Positions 35,531 to 45,679 are shown, counted from the stretch's first letter. The stretch is 51,767 nucleotides of DNA from Opitutaceae bacterium (GCA_017994935.1 JAGOJU010000023.1:1-51767); one strand, 5' to 3'. Made by a program: numbers and translations. Notes: generated by a model not told the origin, from the letters alone.

Positions 35531-36299
35531 GTACGATATTCAAACGATGGGTTTACCCGCTCCTGATGCTGGGATTTCTGGGTGCAGTGCACGCCCTTGC
35601 GGATCAGACGAAGCCGCTTTTGCCGACGCTTTACCTGATTGGTGACTCGACGATGGCGGACAAGCCTGAAGAACCGCCAAATCCTGAAAGAGGATGGGAC
35701 CAGGCGTTGCCCCGCTGGCTTGATCTCAATCAGGTGCGAGTGGCCAATCATGCCGTGAATGGACGCAGCACAAAGAGCTTCCTGGATGAGGGCCGCTGGG
35801 CAAAGGTGATCGCGGTGCTTCGGCCCGGCGACTTCGTCATCATCCAATTCGGGCACAATGATGAGAAGGAAAAGAATCCGGACCGGTATGCCGATCCCTG
35901 GGGGCCTATCAGGAGAATCTGCGACGATTCGTGAAGGAGGCGCGACAACGGCAAGCGGTGCCGCTCCTGGCCACGCCGGTTGCTCGCCGGAAATGGAGCA
36001 GCGCGGGGGAACTCATGGATACCCACGGGGACTATCCTGCCGCGATGCGTGCCGTGGCGAAGGAGGAGAATGTTCCGCTGCTGGAAATGAACGGACTTAC
36101 GATGGAACTCGAACGTGCCCATGGTATGGAAGGCTCGAAAAGGCTTCATCTGCACTATCCCGGTGGAAGGTTTGCGCGCTGGCCCGAGCCTGTGAAGGAT
36201 GATACCCACTATTCGGAATATGGGGCGGAACGCGTCGCAGCGCTGGCTGTGCAGGAGTTCCTTCGCCTGCAACTCCCGCCTGCGCAATGGGTGCGGTAG
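35527..36299 (+). pseudogene. Secreted GDSL-type acetylesterase (rhamnogalacturonan acetylesterase-like), frameshifted
   Basis: The first part has a signal peptide (about 1-25), the GDSTMA serine block, HAVNGRSTKSF and QFGHNDEK; the second part, in the reading frame one base earlier, has KEARQRQAVPLLATPVARRKW and the Asp-His pair DDTHYSEYG. The break is at the five-G run 35900-35904: the expected WGAY would need six G. Joined, the parts give one full-length RGAE-type esterase of about 257 residues. It may be a natural mutation, a sequencing error or, less likely, a programmed shift. The start overlaps the end of the FGE-like gene. Confidence 0.85.
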
Positions 36300-36673
36300 C
36301 GGGTCGGAGGAGGCCTTCAAGAGCAGGGGCGGATCTGCCGCAGGGAGAGAGCCTCCCTCCTTGCTCCCAGGACGGATAGGCCAGAAGCGGACTCCTGCCA
36401 TTGCGCCCACCCGGCGTGGGTGCGCTTGCTCGCAGATTCTTCCGGAAGGGCGGAAGTAGAGGAGACTGGCCGTCCCAGGCTCGGAGTACGATCGCGTTGC
36501 AGGAGAGTCCCGGGTACTTTTTTTAGCTTCAGGCTTGACTCAAATATTCACTATGTTCAGATTGCAATTGTTACCGACTATTCCCTGTTCACAAGGGTTA
36601 CGCGATGCCCACACCACGGCCGACAGACCGTTCCTGAGCCAGTCACGGACCCTGCACTTGCTCCCCTCCAATC
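36300..36673. other. Intergenic region before the TonB receptor
   Basis: About 374 bases without a gene. The first part is GC-rich with a small hairpin near 36403-36425 (GCGCCCAC and GTGGGTGCGC, one bulge). The last part, about 36510-36620, is clearly AT-rich and is the likely control region of the receptor gene. No clear operator was recognised. Confidence 0.5.
36515..36600 (+). promoter_or_regulatory. AT-rich candidate promoter region of the TonB receptor
   Basis: The region has a run of seven T near 36518, a TTGACT at 36535-36540 and TATGTT at 36552-36557. The spacing between the two hexamers is only 11 bases, so they are not a normal sigma-70 pair. Only the AT-rich character supports it. 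Confidence 0.25.
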
Positions 36674-39600
36674 ATGAATCGAATAAATCAATGTGCCTCA
36701 CGGGCCATGTGCCTTGCTCTGGCCATCTGCCTGCCCCCACTGTCGACCCCTTGTCTGGCTCAAGGGGAGCCTTCGCTGGCAGCGGTGGGTCAATCCACGG
36801 GTAATGTCTCTGGCCGCGTACAGAATGTGGATACGGGCCAGTTCCTGGTAAACGCCCGTGTGACTGTGGTGGGTACCAATCGTCAGGCATTCACGGACGA
36901 GACCGGAATTTTCTGGCTGAATGATCTGGCAGCGGGGACTGCGACGCTGCGGATCTTCTATACGGGCCTCGTCACGGAAGAGGTGAAGGTGCAGGTCGAG
37001 TCCGGAGCGACGGTCAATCAGCCGGTGGTGCTCTCAAGTTCCTCCCGGAGCGTCGATGACCGGGCAGTTGTAAAGCTTGATCCCTTCAAGGTGACTGCCG
37101 AATCGGAAATGACTGCGGATGCCCTTGCGGTGAATGAGCAGCGGTTCGCAGGCAACATCAAGAGTGTTCTCGCCGCGGATGCCTTCGGGGATATTTCCGA
37201 GGGGAATGTGGGTGAGTTCCTGAAATACATGCCCAGTATACAGGCTGATTTTGCGGATCCCCAGATTGCGTCAGTGACCGTACGAGGGCTTGCCAGCAAC
37301 CTCACTCAAGTCTCAACGGATGGCGCACAGATGGCCAATGCCCACACGGGAGGAGCGAGCCGCGTTTTTCAGTTCTATCAGGTTTCGATGAACAATATCT
37401 CGCGCGTGGAGCTGACCAAAGTGCCCAGGCCCGGGGATCCCGCCGATTCGATGGGAGGCATCATCAACCTGATCAGCCGGAGCGCGTTTGAGCGAAAGAC
37501 CCCGCAGCTCAATTACCGGATGTTTTTTACGGGAGCGAAGGACAACCTCTCGATCAAGAGGATGAGGGGTCCACAGGAGAAGCTCGCGCACCGCATCCTG
37601 CCGAGTGCCGAGTTTTCGTACATCCTGCCTGTCAACGATCGATTTGGCATTACGGTATCCTCGAGCAGCCTGAATCGCTATGATGAAAGGCATGTGGCCG
37701 CAAAGGTCTTCAATACCAGCCTGGCCAATAGCGGAGCATCGGTGAGCAATCCTTTCATGCAATCGTTCACGCTGCAGGATGCCCCACGGTACACTTACCG
37801 CAATTCGATCAGCCTCAAGGCGGACTGGCGTGTCACACCCAATTCAGTCCTGTCAGCCACAGTGCAATACGGCGACTACCTGACCCGGTACTCCATGAGC
37901 CAGCTCGTGGCGAACACCGGCACCAACGCCGTTCCGACTGCGGGTGGAAAGCCACTCAGCTGGGGACCTGACTACACTCATGGTGCAACGGGCCGGGGGG
38001 TGATGACATTGGACGGCCAGAACTACGTCATCGATGGGGCCACCAAGTTTGGCAATGTCCGCTATCGATTTGACAACGGAACCTGGCAGATAAAGGCGGG
38101 CGCAAGCCTTTCAGAATCGAAGACCGCCATGAATGACACCGAGGCGGGGCAATTCTATTCCACCACCAATCAATTGATTGGACTGCCAGGGTTCGTCGGA
38201 TCGCTCTTCACGGTTGATTTTCTCGATATCAGTCAGAATGCGCCTGGAAGCATTCGTTTTACCGATGCGAGCGGGGCCCTTGTCGATATCACCGATCCCA
38301 AGAATTATCGCCTTACGGCGGCGACATCTGTGCCGCGAAGAATACTGAACGAAGTGTATACGGTGGATGGCAGCATCCGGCGCCGCCTCAATAGGCTGCC
38401 ATTTCCCTTTGCTGTGGAAGTCGGCGGTGCGCAGCGCTACCAAAAGTTCGATACGCGCCGTTGGAATGATGCGTATACCTATTATGGGCCGGATGGAAGC
38501 GCCACGACAAACGACCATTCCACCCCCTATCTGGCGGACATGAGCCGCGCGGGAAAAACCAATCTGGATTTTGGATTTGCGGGGATCACGGACCTCCCCT
38601 GGTTTTCGGCGACCAACGCATATTCCGCGTGGCAGGAGAATCCTGTGCTTTTTGGACAGACACTCGCGCAAAAGGTGAGCGGTGAGACTTTTCGGCGGAC
38701 AAACTCCGAACTTTTTGAGGAGACTGTAAATGCATTCTATCTCGAGTTGGACGGACAGCTTCTTCGAAACCGCCTGCGCGTTCTCACGGGTGTACGTTAT
38801 GAGGAAACCATCGGCAAGGGTGCGGGTTTGCTGACGGACCCGAATGGCGTCTGGATTCGGGATGCGGACGGATCGTTTGCCCATGACAGCAAGGGAGCGA
38901 GGATCCGCAAGCCCGAGGCGGGTGCGGTGGGGTCGTTGGAACAACTCGACGTGACGCTATTCGAGCGCGCCACGAAGGCCAGACGCACCTACGACGGATT
39001 CTATCCCAGCGCTCATTTGACGTATAATATCACCGAGAACTTCATGGCCAGGTTTGCATATGCGCGCACCTATGGCCGTCCGAATGTGACCTCGATCATA
39101 CCCAACATGACGATCAATGAATTTGATCTCGAGGGCGGCAATCCGGCAGATGGCGCACTCGGCACAATCACGTTTCGGAATACAGGCCTCCGTCCTTGGG
39201 TAGCCGACAACTATGACTACACTCTGGAATTCTACACCAAGAGTGGAGGTGCTTTTACAGCGGGTGTCTTCAACAAGCAGATCGACGGCTTCTTCCAGAC
39301 GGTTGTGAAGATCGTCACCGAGGAGGATCTGAACGCGCTCGGACTTGATCCGATGTATGCAGGCTACCAGCTAAGCACCCAATATAACCTTGGTAAGGGC
39401 AGCATAGATGGATATGAGTTCAGCGCCAGGCAGCCATTGGCGGTGTTTGGATCCTGGGGCAAACCCTTTGATGTTTTCGCCAATGCCTCGTATTTTACGG
39501 ACATTTCAGGATTGAAGGGCCGCACGATCAACGCTGGCGCCACCATCCGCCTTGATCCCATAACCTTCAGCACGAAGGTGAACTACAGGACCGGGCGAAG

Positions 39601-39844
39601 AGGTGCCGCGGTTGCGGCGATGGGAACGGGTGCATATGAATATGAGGGACCCCGAACGGCGGTGGACGTGAGCATATCCTGGCTTCTGACGAAGCATCTC
39701 TCGATGTTTTTTGGCGGCACCAATATTTTCAGCGAGGATCCCACGGCCGAGCGCTATGGCGCAGAGACGCCGGAGTGGGCCAAACGCTTCAGGGTCCAGC
39801 AATTTGGCGCGCAGTATCAATTGGGGATTCGCGGAACCTTCTGA
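36674..39844 (+). CDS. TonB-dependent receptor with carboxypeptidase-like N-terminal domain
   Basis: The 1056-residue outer-membrane protein has a signal peptide (about 1-29), a CarboxypepD_reg-like beta-sandwich (about 42-118: GNVSGRVQNVDTGQFLVNARVTVVG), a plug domain (about 150-270: GNVGEFLKYMPSIQ, TVRGLASNLTQVSTDG, RVELTKVPRPGDPADSMGG) and a long beta-barrel ending in a terminal Phe (RGTF). Such receptors import glycan fragments or chelates using TonB energy. No SusD-like gene is next to it, as in Verrucomicrobia. It heads a co-directional run of glycan-active genes and begins after an AT-rich leader. Confidence 0.93.
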   Translation: MNRINQCASRAMCLALAICLPPLSTPCLAQGEPSLAAVGQSTGNVSGRVQNVDTGQFLVNARVTVVGTNRQAFTDETGIFWLNDLAAGTATLRIFYTGLVTEEVKVQVESGATVNQPVVLSSSSRSVDDRAVVKLDPFKVTAESEMTADALAVNEQRFAGNIKSVLAADAFGDISEGNVGEFLKYMPSIQADFADPQIASVTVRGLASNLTQVSTDGAQMANAHTGGASRVFQFYQVSMNNISRVELTKVPRPGDPADSMGGIINLISRSAFERKTPQLNYRMFFTGAKDNLSIKRMRGPQEKLAHRILPSAEFSYILPVNDRFGITVSSSSLNRYDERHVAAKVFNTSLANSGASVSNPFMQSFTLQDAPRYTYRNSISLKADWRVTPNSVLSATVQYGDYLTRYSMSQLVANTGTNAVPTAGGKPLSWGPDYTHGATGRGVMTLDGQNYVIDGATKFGNVRYRFDNGTWQIKAGASLSESKTAMNDTEAGQFYSTTNQLIGLPGFVGSLFTVDFLDISQNAPGSIRFTDASGALVDITDPKNYRLTAATSVPRRILNEVYTVDGSIRRRLNRLPFPFAVEVGGAQRYQKFDTRRWNDAYTYYGPDGSATTNDHSTPYLADMSRAGKTNLDFGFAGITDLPWFSATNAYSAWQENPVLFGQTLAQKVSGETFRRTNSELFEETVNAFYLELDGQLLRNRLRVLTGVRYEETIGKGAGLLTDPNGVWIRDADGSFAHDSKGARIRKPEAGAVGSLEQLDVTLFERATKARRTYDGFYPSAHLTYNITENFMARFAYARTYGRPNVTSIIPNMTINEFDLEGGNPADGALGTITFRNTGLRPWVADNYDYTLEFYTKSGGAFTAGVFNKQIDGFFQTVVKIVTEEDLNALGLDPMYAGYQLSTQYNLGKGSIDGYEFSARQPLAVFGSWGKPFDVFANASYFTDISGLKGRTINAGATIRLDPITFSTKVNYRTGRRGAAVAAMGTGAYEYEGPRTAVDVSISWLLTKHLSMFFGGTNIFSEDPTAERYGAETPEWAKRFRVQQFGAQYQLGIRGTF

Positions 39845-39949
39845 TGCATTGCGTCTGAATTCTTGTTCGTTCCATCCCGCGTTTTTCAAACCGCAGACAC
39901 AGGCAACAGCGTTCACAGGGATGCAAAATTGTTCCGGAGGCAAAAATAC

Positions 39950-41722
39950 ATGATCGATACCAAAGTGAGAGGAAAGGCGCGGCTTGCCCGAAACTGGCGG
40001 TTGTGGCTGACGGCCGCTGGCATGGGTCTGCTTGTCTGCGGTGGGAATCCACTGCCGGCTCAAGCCACAAGCGCACCTGAAATCGCCTGGCACAATCTGC
40101 TGAAGGAGGCCAAACTGGAGGGACAGGGGTGGCGCGCGATGAAACATCCTTTCGATCGGCTGCCTGCCGCTGCGGAGGGCGTGGTTAGGGATCCGGTCTG
40201 GAAGCTCGGTGAAGACTCCACGGGGCTGCGGATCCGTTTTATGACGGATGCCGGTTCGGTGAGGGCCCGGTGGACGCTGCGACTCGAGCGCCTCGCGATG
40301 TTTCACATGCCGGCAACAGGAGTGAGCGGCCTGGACCTGTATGTGCGCGACGCGGACACGTGGAAGTGGATCGGTGTAGGACGCCCTCGGAACACCGGGA
40401 AATCCCAGGATCAGTTGTTGGTGGGTGATCTTGGCACAGGAATGCGCGAATACCTGCTTTATCTGCCTCTCTACAACGGCGTTGATTCCGTTGAGCTGGG
40501 TTTGCCAGCGGGCTCCAGATTTGAGCCGGCCCCGGACCGCTACGCAGAAAGGAAGCCCATCGTTTTCTATGGCACCTCGATCACGCAGGGTGGGTGTGCC
40601 TCACGCCCGGGAATGTCATACGAGGCCATTCTGGGGCGTCGCCTTGACTGGCCGACGATCAATCTGGGTTTCAGTGGCAATGGAAAATCGGAACCTGAAA
40701 TGGCGCAGCTTATCGCCGAACTCGACCCTGCTGTCTACGTTTACGATAGCCTGGGCAACCTGACTCCCGAGCAAACGAAGGAGCGGTTGAGGCCGTTCAT
40801 CAAGACGCTCCGGGACCGTCATCCTACAACCCCCATCGTCCTGCTCGAGCATCTCTATCCGCCTCATTCCGTATTTGGTCAGAACTACCGGACGAAGGAT
40901 TCGGAAACTAACGGGTATCTCCGCCAATTTTACGACGAAATGAGGAAGGCAGGAGACAAACACCTTCACTATGTCGCCGCGTCGCTGCTCCTCGGGGGAG
41001 ATGGAGAGGATACCGTGGATGGACTTCATCCTACCGACCTCGGCTTTATGCGCATGGCGGATGGCATTGAGCCGGTATTGCGGGCCGCGTTGGTTGACGC
41101 GGGTCTCACGATCGCGGAAGAGGAGGGGTTCGTCCCGCTTTTTGATGGAAAGACTCTCTCCGGCTGGAAGCCGCACGAAGGCATGCCACCGATACACCGT
41201 GCGGGGAAGTGGTGGGTTGAGGATGGCGTTCTATATGGCACGCAGGATCCCCCTGGTAAAGGCGGACTTCTCTGGCTGGATCGACCATTTACCAATTATA
41301 TCCTGAAGCTCCAGGTCCAGGTGGCCTATCCCATGGATACGGGTGTCTTTCTCCGGGTTGGCCCAACGGGGCTGAGCCAGCAGGTCACCTTTGACTACCG
41401 GCCCCGTGGCTATGTGGGCAGGATCTTCATTCCGTTTCTGGGTCATACGCACGTTTCGCGTGATACCGAAGGTGTGCGCCTCGTACGGCCCGATACCTGG
41501 AATGACCTTACGATTCGGATCGAGGGCAACCCAGGCCGGATTCGTGTCTGGCTCAATGAGCGTCTGGTCACCGACTTCACCCACTCGGAGAAAACGGGCC
41601 GCGGGCTTCCCGCCACCGGTGGAATTGCGCTCCAGGTGCATCCCGACGTCGAGGGATTGACGACGTGGAAGGCCGGCAATGCGGTGAAATTCCGAAACGT
41701 CAGGATCAAGGAGCTTCCCTGA
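39950..41722 (+). CDS. Secreted SGNH hydrolase fused to a DUF1080 domain
   Basis: The 590-residue protein has an N-terminal signal (about 15-38), an SGNH module with jelly-roll front (about 45-200), the serine motif GTSITQG (208-214), GFSGNG (240-245) and a C-terminal DGLHPTD block, and then a DUF1080 (3-keto-disaccharide hydrolase type) domain from about residue 395 (FVPLFDGKTLSGWK, then FRNVRIKEL at the end). The SGNH part suggests acetyl or acyl ester hydrolysis; the second suggests sugar binding or keto-sugar hydrolysis. A GGAGG lies ten bases before the ATG at 39950 and decides the start. It is followed directly by a ceramidase-like gene. Confidence 0.88.
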   Translation: MIDTKVRGKARLARNWRLWLTAAGMGLLVCGGNPLPAQATSAPEIAWHNLLKEAKLEGQGWRAMKHPFDRLPAAAEGVVRDPVWKLGEDSTGLRIRFMTDAGSVRARWTLRLERLAMFHMPATGVSGLDLYVRDADTWKWIGVGRPRNTGKSQDQLLVGDLGTGMREYLLYLPLYNGVDSVELGLPAGSRFEPAPDRYAERKPIVFYGTSITQGGCASRPGMSYEAILGRRLDWPTINLGFSGNGKSEPEMAQLIAELDPAVYVYDSLGNLTPEQTKERLRPFIKTLRDRHPTTPIVLLEHLYPPHSVFGQNYRTKDSETNGYLRQFYDEMRKAGDKHLHYVAASLLLGGDGEDTVDGLHPTDLGFMRMADGIEPVLRAALVDAGLTIAEEEGFVPLFDGKTLSGWKPHEGMPPIHRAGKWWVEDGVLYGTQDPPGKGGLLWLDRPFTNYILKLQVQVAYPMDTGVFLRVGPTGLSQQVTFDYRPRGYVGRIFIPFLGHTHVSRDTEGVRLVRPDTWNDLTIRIEGNPGRIRVWLNERLVTDFTHSEKTGRGLPATGGIALQVHPDVEGLTTWKAGNAVKFRNVRIKELP

Positions 41723-43201
41723 ATGAAAACGGCATGTCCATCGGCATCCCCCCACGCGGCTTTTATCGCTGGAATTCCAGCCCCCGCGATCGCGGCAGGG
41801 CGATCAGCCTTGGTCGTCCTTGGCCTTGTGATCGGGCTTGGCATCCCTCCACTCCTGCGGGCTGAACCGCTGAGGGTCGGAACCGCGGCGGTCGATATCA
41901 CGCCTCCACTGAAGATGCCGTTCCAGGTTCCACAGAGACCTCCGCATCCGGCGCCTGGTGCCGAAGGCACGCATGATCCTCTTCATGCGAAGGCAGTCGT
42001 GTTTGAAAGCGGGGGTGTGAAGGCGGCGATTGTCGCCTGTGACGTCACCAGCCTGCCGTTGGCCATCATTGAGGATGCCCGGAAGCAGGTGCGTCTGGTC
42101 TGCGGAGTTCCTCCGGAAAACGTGATGGTCACCTCCACCCACACCCACACCAGCCCGAATCTTCGCCCTCGCTTTTTCAAGGATACGGCGACTCCGGAAC
42201 AGATGGCGATCGCCGACCGTTATCTGGCCGACCTGCCGGGATTGATCGCTGAAAGTGTCAAGCGTGCCGAGGCGAAGCTCATGCCTGCACGCCTGCATGC
42301 CGCATGCGGCAAGGTCGAGAATCTCGCCTACAACCGGCGCTATCTCATGAAGGACGGACGCGTTTACGCAAATCCGGCCAAGGGGCATGATGAGGACCTG
42401 GTCAATGTCGTGCGCGAGGCGGGAACAACGGATCCTTCGCTGCCACTGGTCTACCTTGATTCCCCGGATGGGAGGCCGTTGGCCAGCCTGGTGAATTTCT
42501 CAATGCATCTTGATACGACGGGAGGGCTTCAATTCTCCTCCGACTTTGCATATGAGCTGGCGAAGATCCTCGCCGACGTGAAAGGACCGGAGATGCTCAC
42601 GCACTTCACCATCGGTGCAGCCGGGAACATCAACCACTATTACCTGCTCGACCCCAGGAAGCCCCACCGCGTGAAGGGGTATGGCGAGGCCGCACGCATC
42701 GGCGCGCTGCTGGCGGCGGAAGTGGTTCGCAGCTATGAGCGTTTGCAGGCGCTCACCAGCGCGCCGCTCAAGGTCTCGCGTGAAAACGTGCGATTGAAGC
42801 TGATGGCGTCCAAGAGCCGGCAGTTTGAGGAGACGCACCAGAAGAGGCCCTTTTTCGATGGCGAGGTCATGGAGACCTATGTTGACGGAGGCTATACGTT
42901 TGAGGCCGAGGTCATGGTGATCACCCTGGGCGATGAACTTGCCTTTGTCGGCGTGCCCGGCGAGCTGTTTGTCGAACTGGGGCTTCAGGTGAAGATGAAT
43001 TCGCCCTACAGGTACACCTTTCTGAATGAGCTGGCGAACGGTGCGATCGGGTACATTCCGACCCGCAGGGCCATGAGTGAGGGCGCCTATGGCGCCTCTC
43101 CGCCGACCACGCGCAATGAACCCGGAAACGGCGAGGCACTCGTCGATTCCGCAATCCGTCAACTCATCGCCCTTCGGGCAATTGAACCCACGCTTCGCTA
43201 G
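41723..43201 (+). CDS. Neutral/alkaline ceramidase-like hydrolase, exported
   Basis: The 492-residue protein has a long hydrophobic N-terminal signal region (about 25-47) and matches the N-terminal domain of neutral/alkaline non-lysosomal ceramidases: RVGTAAVDITPP, HDPLHAKAVVFESG, the zinc motif STHTHTSPN (138-146) and GAAGNINH. Classical ceramidases are longer (about 650-750 residues); this short form lacks the C-terminal immunoglobulin-like domain. The family in Verrucomicrobia and Planctomycetes acts on unknown amides. The ATG at 41723 starts directly after the stop of the previous gene. It may cleave an amide or ester of a glycolipid or amino sugar. Confidence 0.88.
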   Translation: MKTACPSASPHAAFIAGIPAPAIAAGRSALVVLGLVIGLGIPPLLRAEPLRVGTAAVDITPPLKMPFQVPQRPPHPAPGAEGTHDPLHAKAVVFESGGVKAAIVACDVTSLPLAIIEDARKQVRLVCGVPPENVMVTSTHTHTSPNLRPRFFKDTATPEQMAIADRYLADLPGLIAESVKRAEAKLMPARLHAACGKVENLAYNRRYLMKDGRVYANPAKGHDEDLVNVVREAGTTDPSLPLVYLDSPDGRPLASLVNFSMHLDTTGGLQFSSDFAYELAKILADVKGPEMLTHFTIGAAGNINHYYLLDPRKPHRVKGYGEAARIGALLAAEVVRSYERLQALTSAPLKVSRENVRLKLMASKSRQFEETHQKRPFFDGEVMETYVDGGYTFEAEVMVITLGDELAFVGVPGELFVELGLQVKMNSPYRYTFLNELANGAIGYIPTRRAMSEGAYGASPPTTRNEPGNGEALVDSAIRQLIALRAIEPTLR

Positions 43202-43249
43202 GCCTTGCTGACCACCGAGAGGCGCAGCCGTCATAGCAGGACTCTTATC

Positions 43250-44737
43250 ATGAACAACCATCGACTGATTGCGGGAGGCTTTCTGAAGCGGACACCCGTC
43301 CGCAGTGGCATCTGGACGAATCCCGTCGCTTTTTTCGTGCTGGTGTTCCTCGGGATGATTTCCGCGGGCACACCATCAAGCGCTGCTTCGGGGAAGCAGC
43401 CCAACATTGTCTTCATTCTCATCGATGACCTGCGTTGGGACGACCTCTCCTGCATGGGGAATTCAGTCTCGAAGACTCCGCAGATTGACAGGATAGCTGC
43501 GGAAGGCGTCATGTTTCGGAGTGCGTTTGCGACGTCGCCACTGTGTTCACCCAGCAGGGCGAACATCCTTACGGGACTCTATACCCATGCACACGGAATC
43601 CTCGACAACACCGATCGCAGCGCGGCGAGCCACAGGCTGAAGACTTTCCCACAGGAGCTTCAGAAGGCCGGATATGAAACGGCGTTTCTCGGCAAATGGC
43701 ATATGGGCAACGACAGCACCCCTCGTCCCGGATTCGATTCATGGACCTGCCTTCTGGGGCAGGGGACATCAAACGACGCAACCATGAATGTCGACGGCAG
43801 GGTTGTGAAAACAAAGGGCTATGTCACCGACATGCTTTCGGATCGTGCCGTCGAGTATGTCAAGCGGCCGCACAAGAAGCCGTTCCTGCTGTTCTTCGCG
43901 CACAAGGCCCTGCATCCGGAGACCGCTCAGGCCGCGGATGGAAAACTTTCGGATCCATCGGCGTCGAATTTTATTCCGGCCGAGCGTCACAGGAAACTCT
44001 ATTCCGGCATTCCCATACCACGGCGGCCCAACATGGATGACACCCTGGAGGGAAAACCTGCTTTGCGACAGGAGATCCCAGGGCTGCCTCCGCTGAGTGC
44101 GGCCACCGGTTCCAGCGATGAGGCGATCCTAGGAAGACTGCGAATGCTGGCGGCTGTCGATGAGAGCACGGGTGTGCTCCTGAAGGCTTTGGAGGATACC
44201 GGTCAGCTTGATGATACGCTCATCGTTGTTACCGGCGATGAGGGCTATTTCTACGGGGAGCACGGACTCAGCGTGGAGCGACGCCTGGCCTATGAGGAAT
44301 CGATTCGAATACCGCTGCTCATGCGGCTCCCCTCGATTGTGAAGGCGGGGGAAAGACGTGACCAGGTCGTGACAACCCTCGATTTGGCGCCTACCCTGCT
44401 TGAACTGGGGGGAGCCACCGTGCCCAAGACCTACCAAGGTCATTCGCTCGTGCCGCTCTTGAAGCAGAACGGCCCTGAGCTTCGGGAGGCATTCTTGATC
44501 GAATACTATACCGATACCGTTTTCCCGCGTGTGCGGAACATGGGCTATCAAGCGGTCCGCACCAATGACTGGAAATACATTCACTATGTCGACCTGAAGG
44601 ACGCGGATGAGTTGTACGACATGAACCGGGATCCCTATGAGATGCGCAACCTGATCGGCAACGCCAAGCTGGCCGACCGGATGAAGGCGAAACTGATTCA
44701 GGTGCGGGCGGAGACAGGAGCCCCCAGGCGGGATTGA
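43250..44737 (+). CDS. Sulfatase, cysteine type
   Basis: The 495-residue protein has a signal anchor (about 20-47) and the sulfatase fold: PNIVFILIDDLRWDDLSCMG with metal-binding Asp 59-60, the formylglycine motif CSPSR at 99-103 (in SPLCSPSRANILTG), GKWHMGN and VTGDEGYFYGEHG. The motif is CxPxR, so it needs formylglycine made by an FGE-type enzyme, for which the protein at 33.4 kb is a candidate. The start at 43250 (MNNHRL) fits. Its neighbours suggest a sulfated amino-sugar glycan substrate, but the exact sulfate position is unknown. Confidence 0.94.
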   Translation: MNNHRLIAGGFLKRTPVRSGIWTNPVAFFVLVFLGMISAGTPSSAASGKQPNIVFILIDDLRWDDLSCMGNSVSKTPQIDRIAAEGVMFRSAFATSPLCSPSRANILTGLYTHAHGILDNTDRSAASHRLKTFPQELQKAGYETAFLGKWHMGNDSTPRPGFDSWTCLLGQGTSNDATMNVDGRVVKTKGYVTDMLSDRAVEYVKRPHKKPFLLFFAHKALHPETAQAADGKLSDPSASNFIPAERHRKLYSGIPIPRRPNMDDTLEGKPALRQEIPGLPPLSAATGSSDEAILGRLRMLAAVDESTGVLLKALEDTGQLDDTLIVVTGDEGYFYGEHGLSVERRLAYEESIRIPLLMRLPSIVKAGERRDQVVTTLDLAPTLLELGGATVPKTYQGHSLVPLLKQNGPELREAFLIEYYTDTVFPRVRNMGYQAVRTNDWKYIHYVDLKDADELYDMNRDPYEMRNLIGNAKLADRMKAKLIQVRAETGAPRRD

Positions 44738-44769
44738 TTTCCGATGTGCACCCATTTCATTTGAGCCCC

Positions 44770-45618
44770 ATGAAAACAACACCCCTGTTTCCTATTTGGT
44801 TCGCCCTTGGATTCCTCGCTGTGTTTGCGGGCTCCCATGCCCTTGCCCAGGATTGGGCAAGGGCGAAGCTGGAACAGTCGCCGAGGCATCTCGAATGGAA
44901 GACGCTGAAACAGGACGGACGCGAACTCGCCTGCTTTGTTGGCTATCCCGAGGTCAACCATAAGGCCACGGCGGTGGTGGTAATCCACGACATCTGGGGC
45001 ATGTCCCATTGGGCGCGGAGCATGGTGGATGATCTTGCAGCGGCCGGATACATCGCTGTTGCGCCAGACTTGTTGTGGGGTGCTGGTCCGGGAAAGGGAG
45101 GAACAGCCGAATTCGCGAATGATGCAATCCCTCTGGCGATACGTGCGTTGTCGGCGGACCAAATCACGGCTGACGTTTCTGCGGCAGTGCGCTATGCCGC
45201 GACCCTGCCCTCCTGTAATGGGAAGGTTGCCGTGGTTGGATTCTGCTGGGGGGGAAGCGAGAGCTTCAGGTTTGCCACCAATACTTCGGCTATCAAGGCG
45301 GCATTCGTTTTTTACGGAGATGGACCCACTCGTGATGCCGACCTCGAGCGGATTGTTTGTCCGGTCATCGCATACTACGCGGAAAACGACATGCGGATCA
45401 ATGCAACCGTGCCTGTCACGACGGACCAGATGAAGCGCCTGGGCAAGATTTATAGGCCCGAGTTCTATCCCGGTTCCGGACATGGTTTCATGAAGGCAGG
45501 CCAGGCACCCGCGCCTGCCTCGGATGCTGACGTCCAAGCTCAAGAGCGCTATGTCGCCAACAAGGCTGCCCGTAATGCGGCGTGGAGCAGGCTCCTCTCA
45601 ACCCTGAGGTCATTGTAA
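44770..45618 (+). CDS. Exported dienelactone hydrolase-like protein
   Basis: The 282-residue protein has a signal peptide (about 1-27) and the alpha/beta hydrolase fold of the dienelactone hydrolase family, with nucleophile C159 in GFCWGG, D207 and H238 (GSGHGFM), giving a Cys-Asp-His triad. The sequence IHDIWGM is the family's oxyanion-side loop. Export and position suggest cleavage of an ester or lactone in the glycan region; the substrate is unknown. The start at 44770 is chosen because of the signal peptide. It follows the sulfatase by 32 bases. Confidence 0.9.
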   Translation: MKTTPLFPIWFALGFLAVFAGSHALAQDWARAKLEQSPRHLEWKTLKQDGRELACFVGYPEVNHKATAVVVIHDIWGMSHWARSMVDDLAAAGYIAVAPDLLWGAGPGKGGTAEFANDAIPLAIRALSADQITADVSAAVRYAATLPSCNGKVAVVGFCWGGSESFRFATNTSAIKAAFVFYGDGPTRDADLERIVCPVIAYYAENDMRINATVPVTTDQMKRLGKIYRPEFYPGSGHGFMKAGQAPAPASDADVQAQERYVANKAARNAAWSRLLSTLRSL

Positions 45619-45679
45619 CCACCGACAACAGCCTCCGCGCGATCTGCCCGATCCGCTAACAAATAACCCCATACCCTTC

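Noticed and set aside
35900..35904. Programmed frameshift at the G-run of the acetylesterase
   Set aside because: The sequence does not form a classic slippery heptamer, because a -1 slip would put tRNA-Trp on CTG; an indel is more likely.
36535..36557. Sigma-70 promoter from TTGACT and TATGTT before the TonB gene
   Set aside because: The gap of 11 bases is too short for a normal promoter; kept only as part of a low-confidence AT-rich region.
38111..38944. Minus-strand frame of 277 codons opposite the TonB receptor
   Set aside because: It is antisense to a well-supported receptor gene with no family match.
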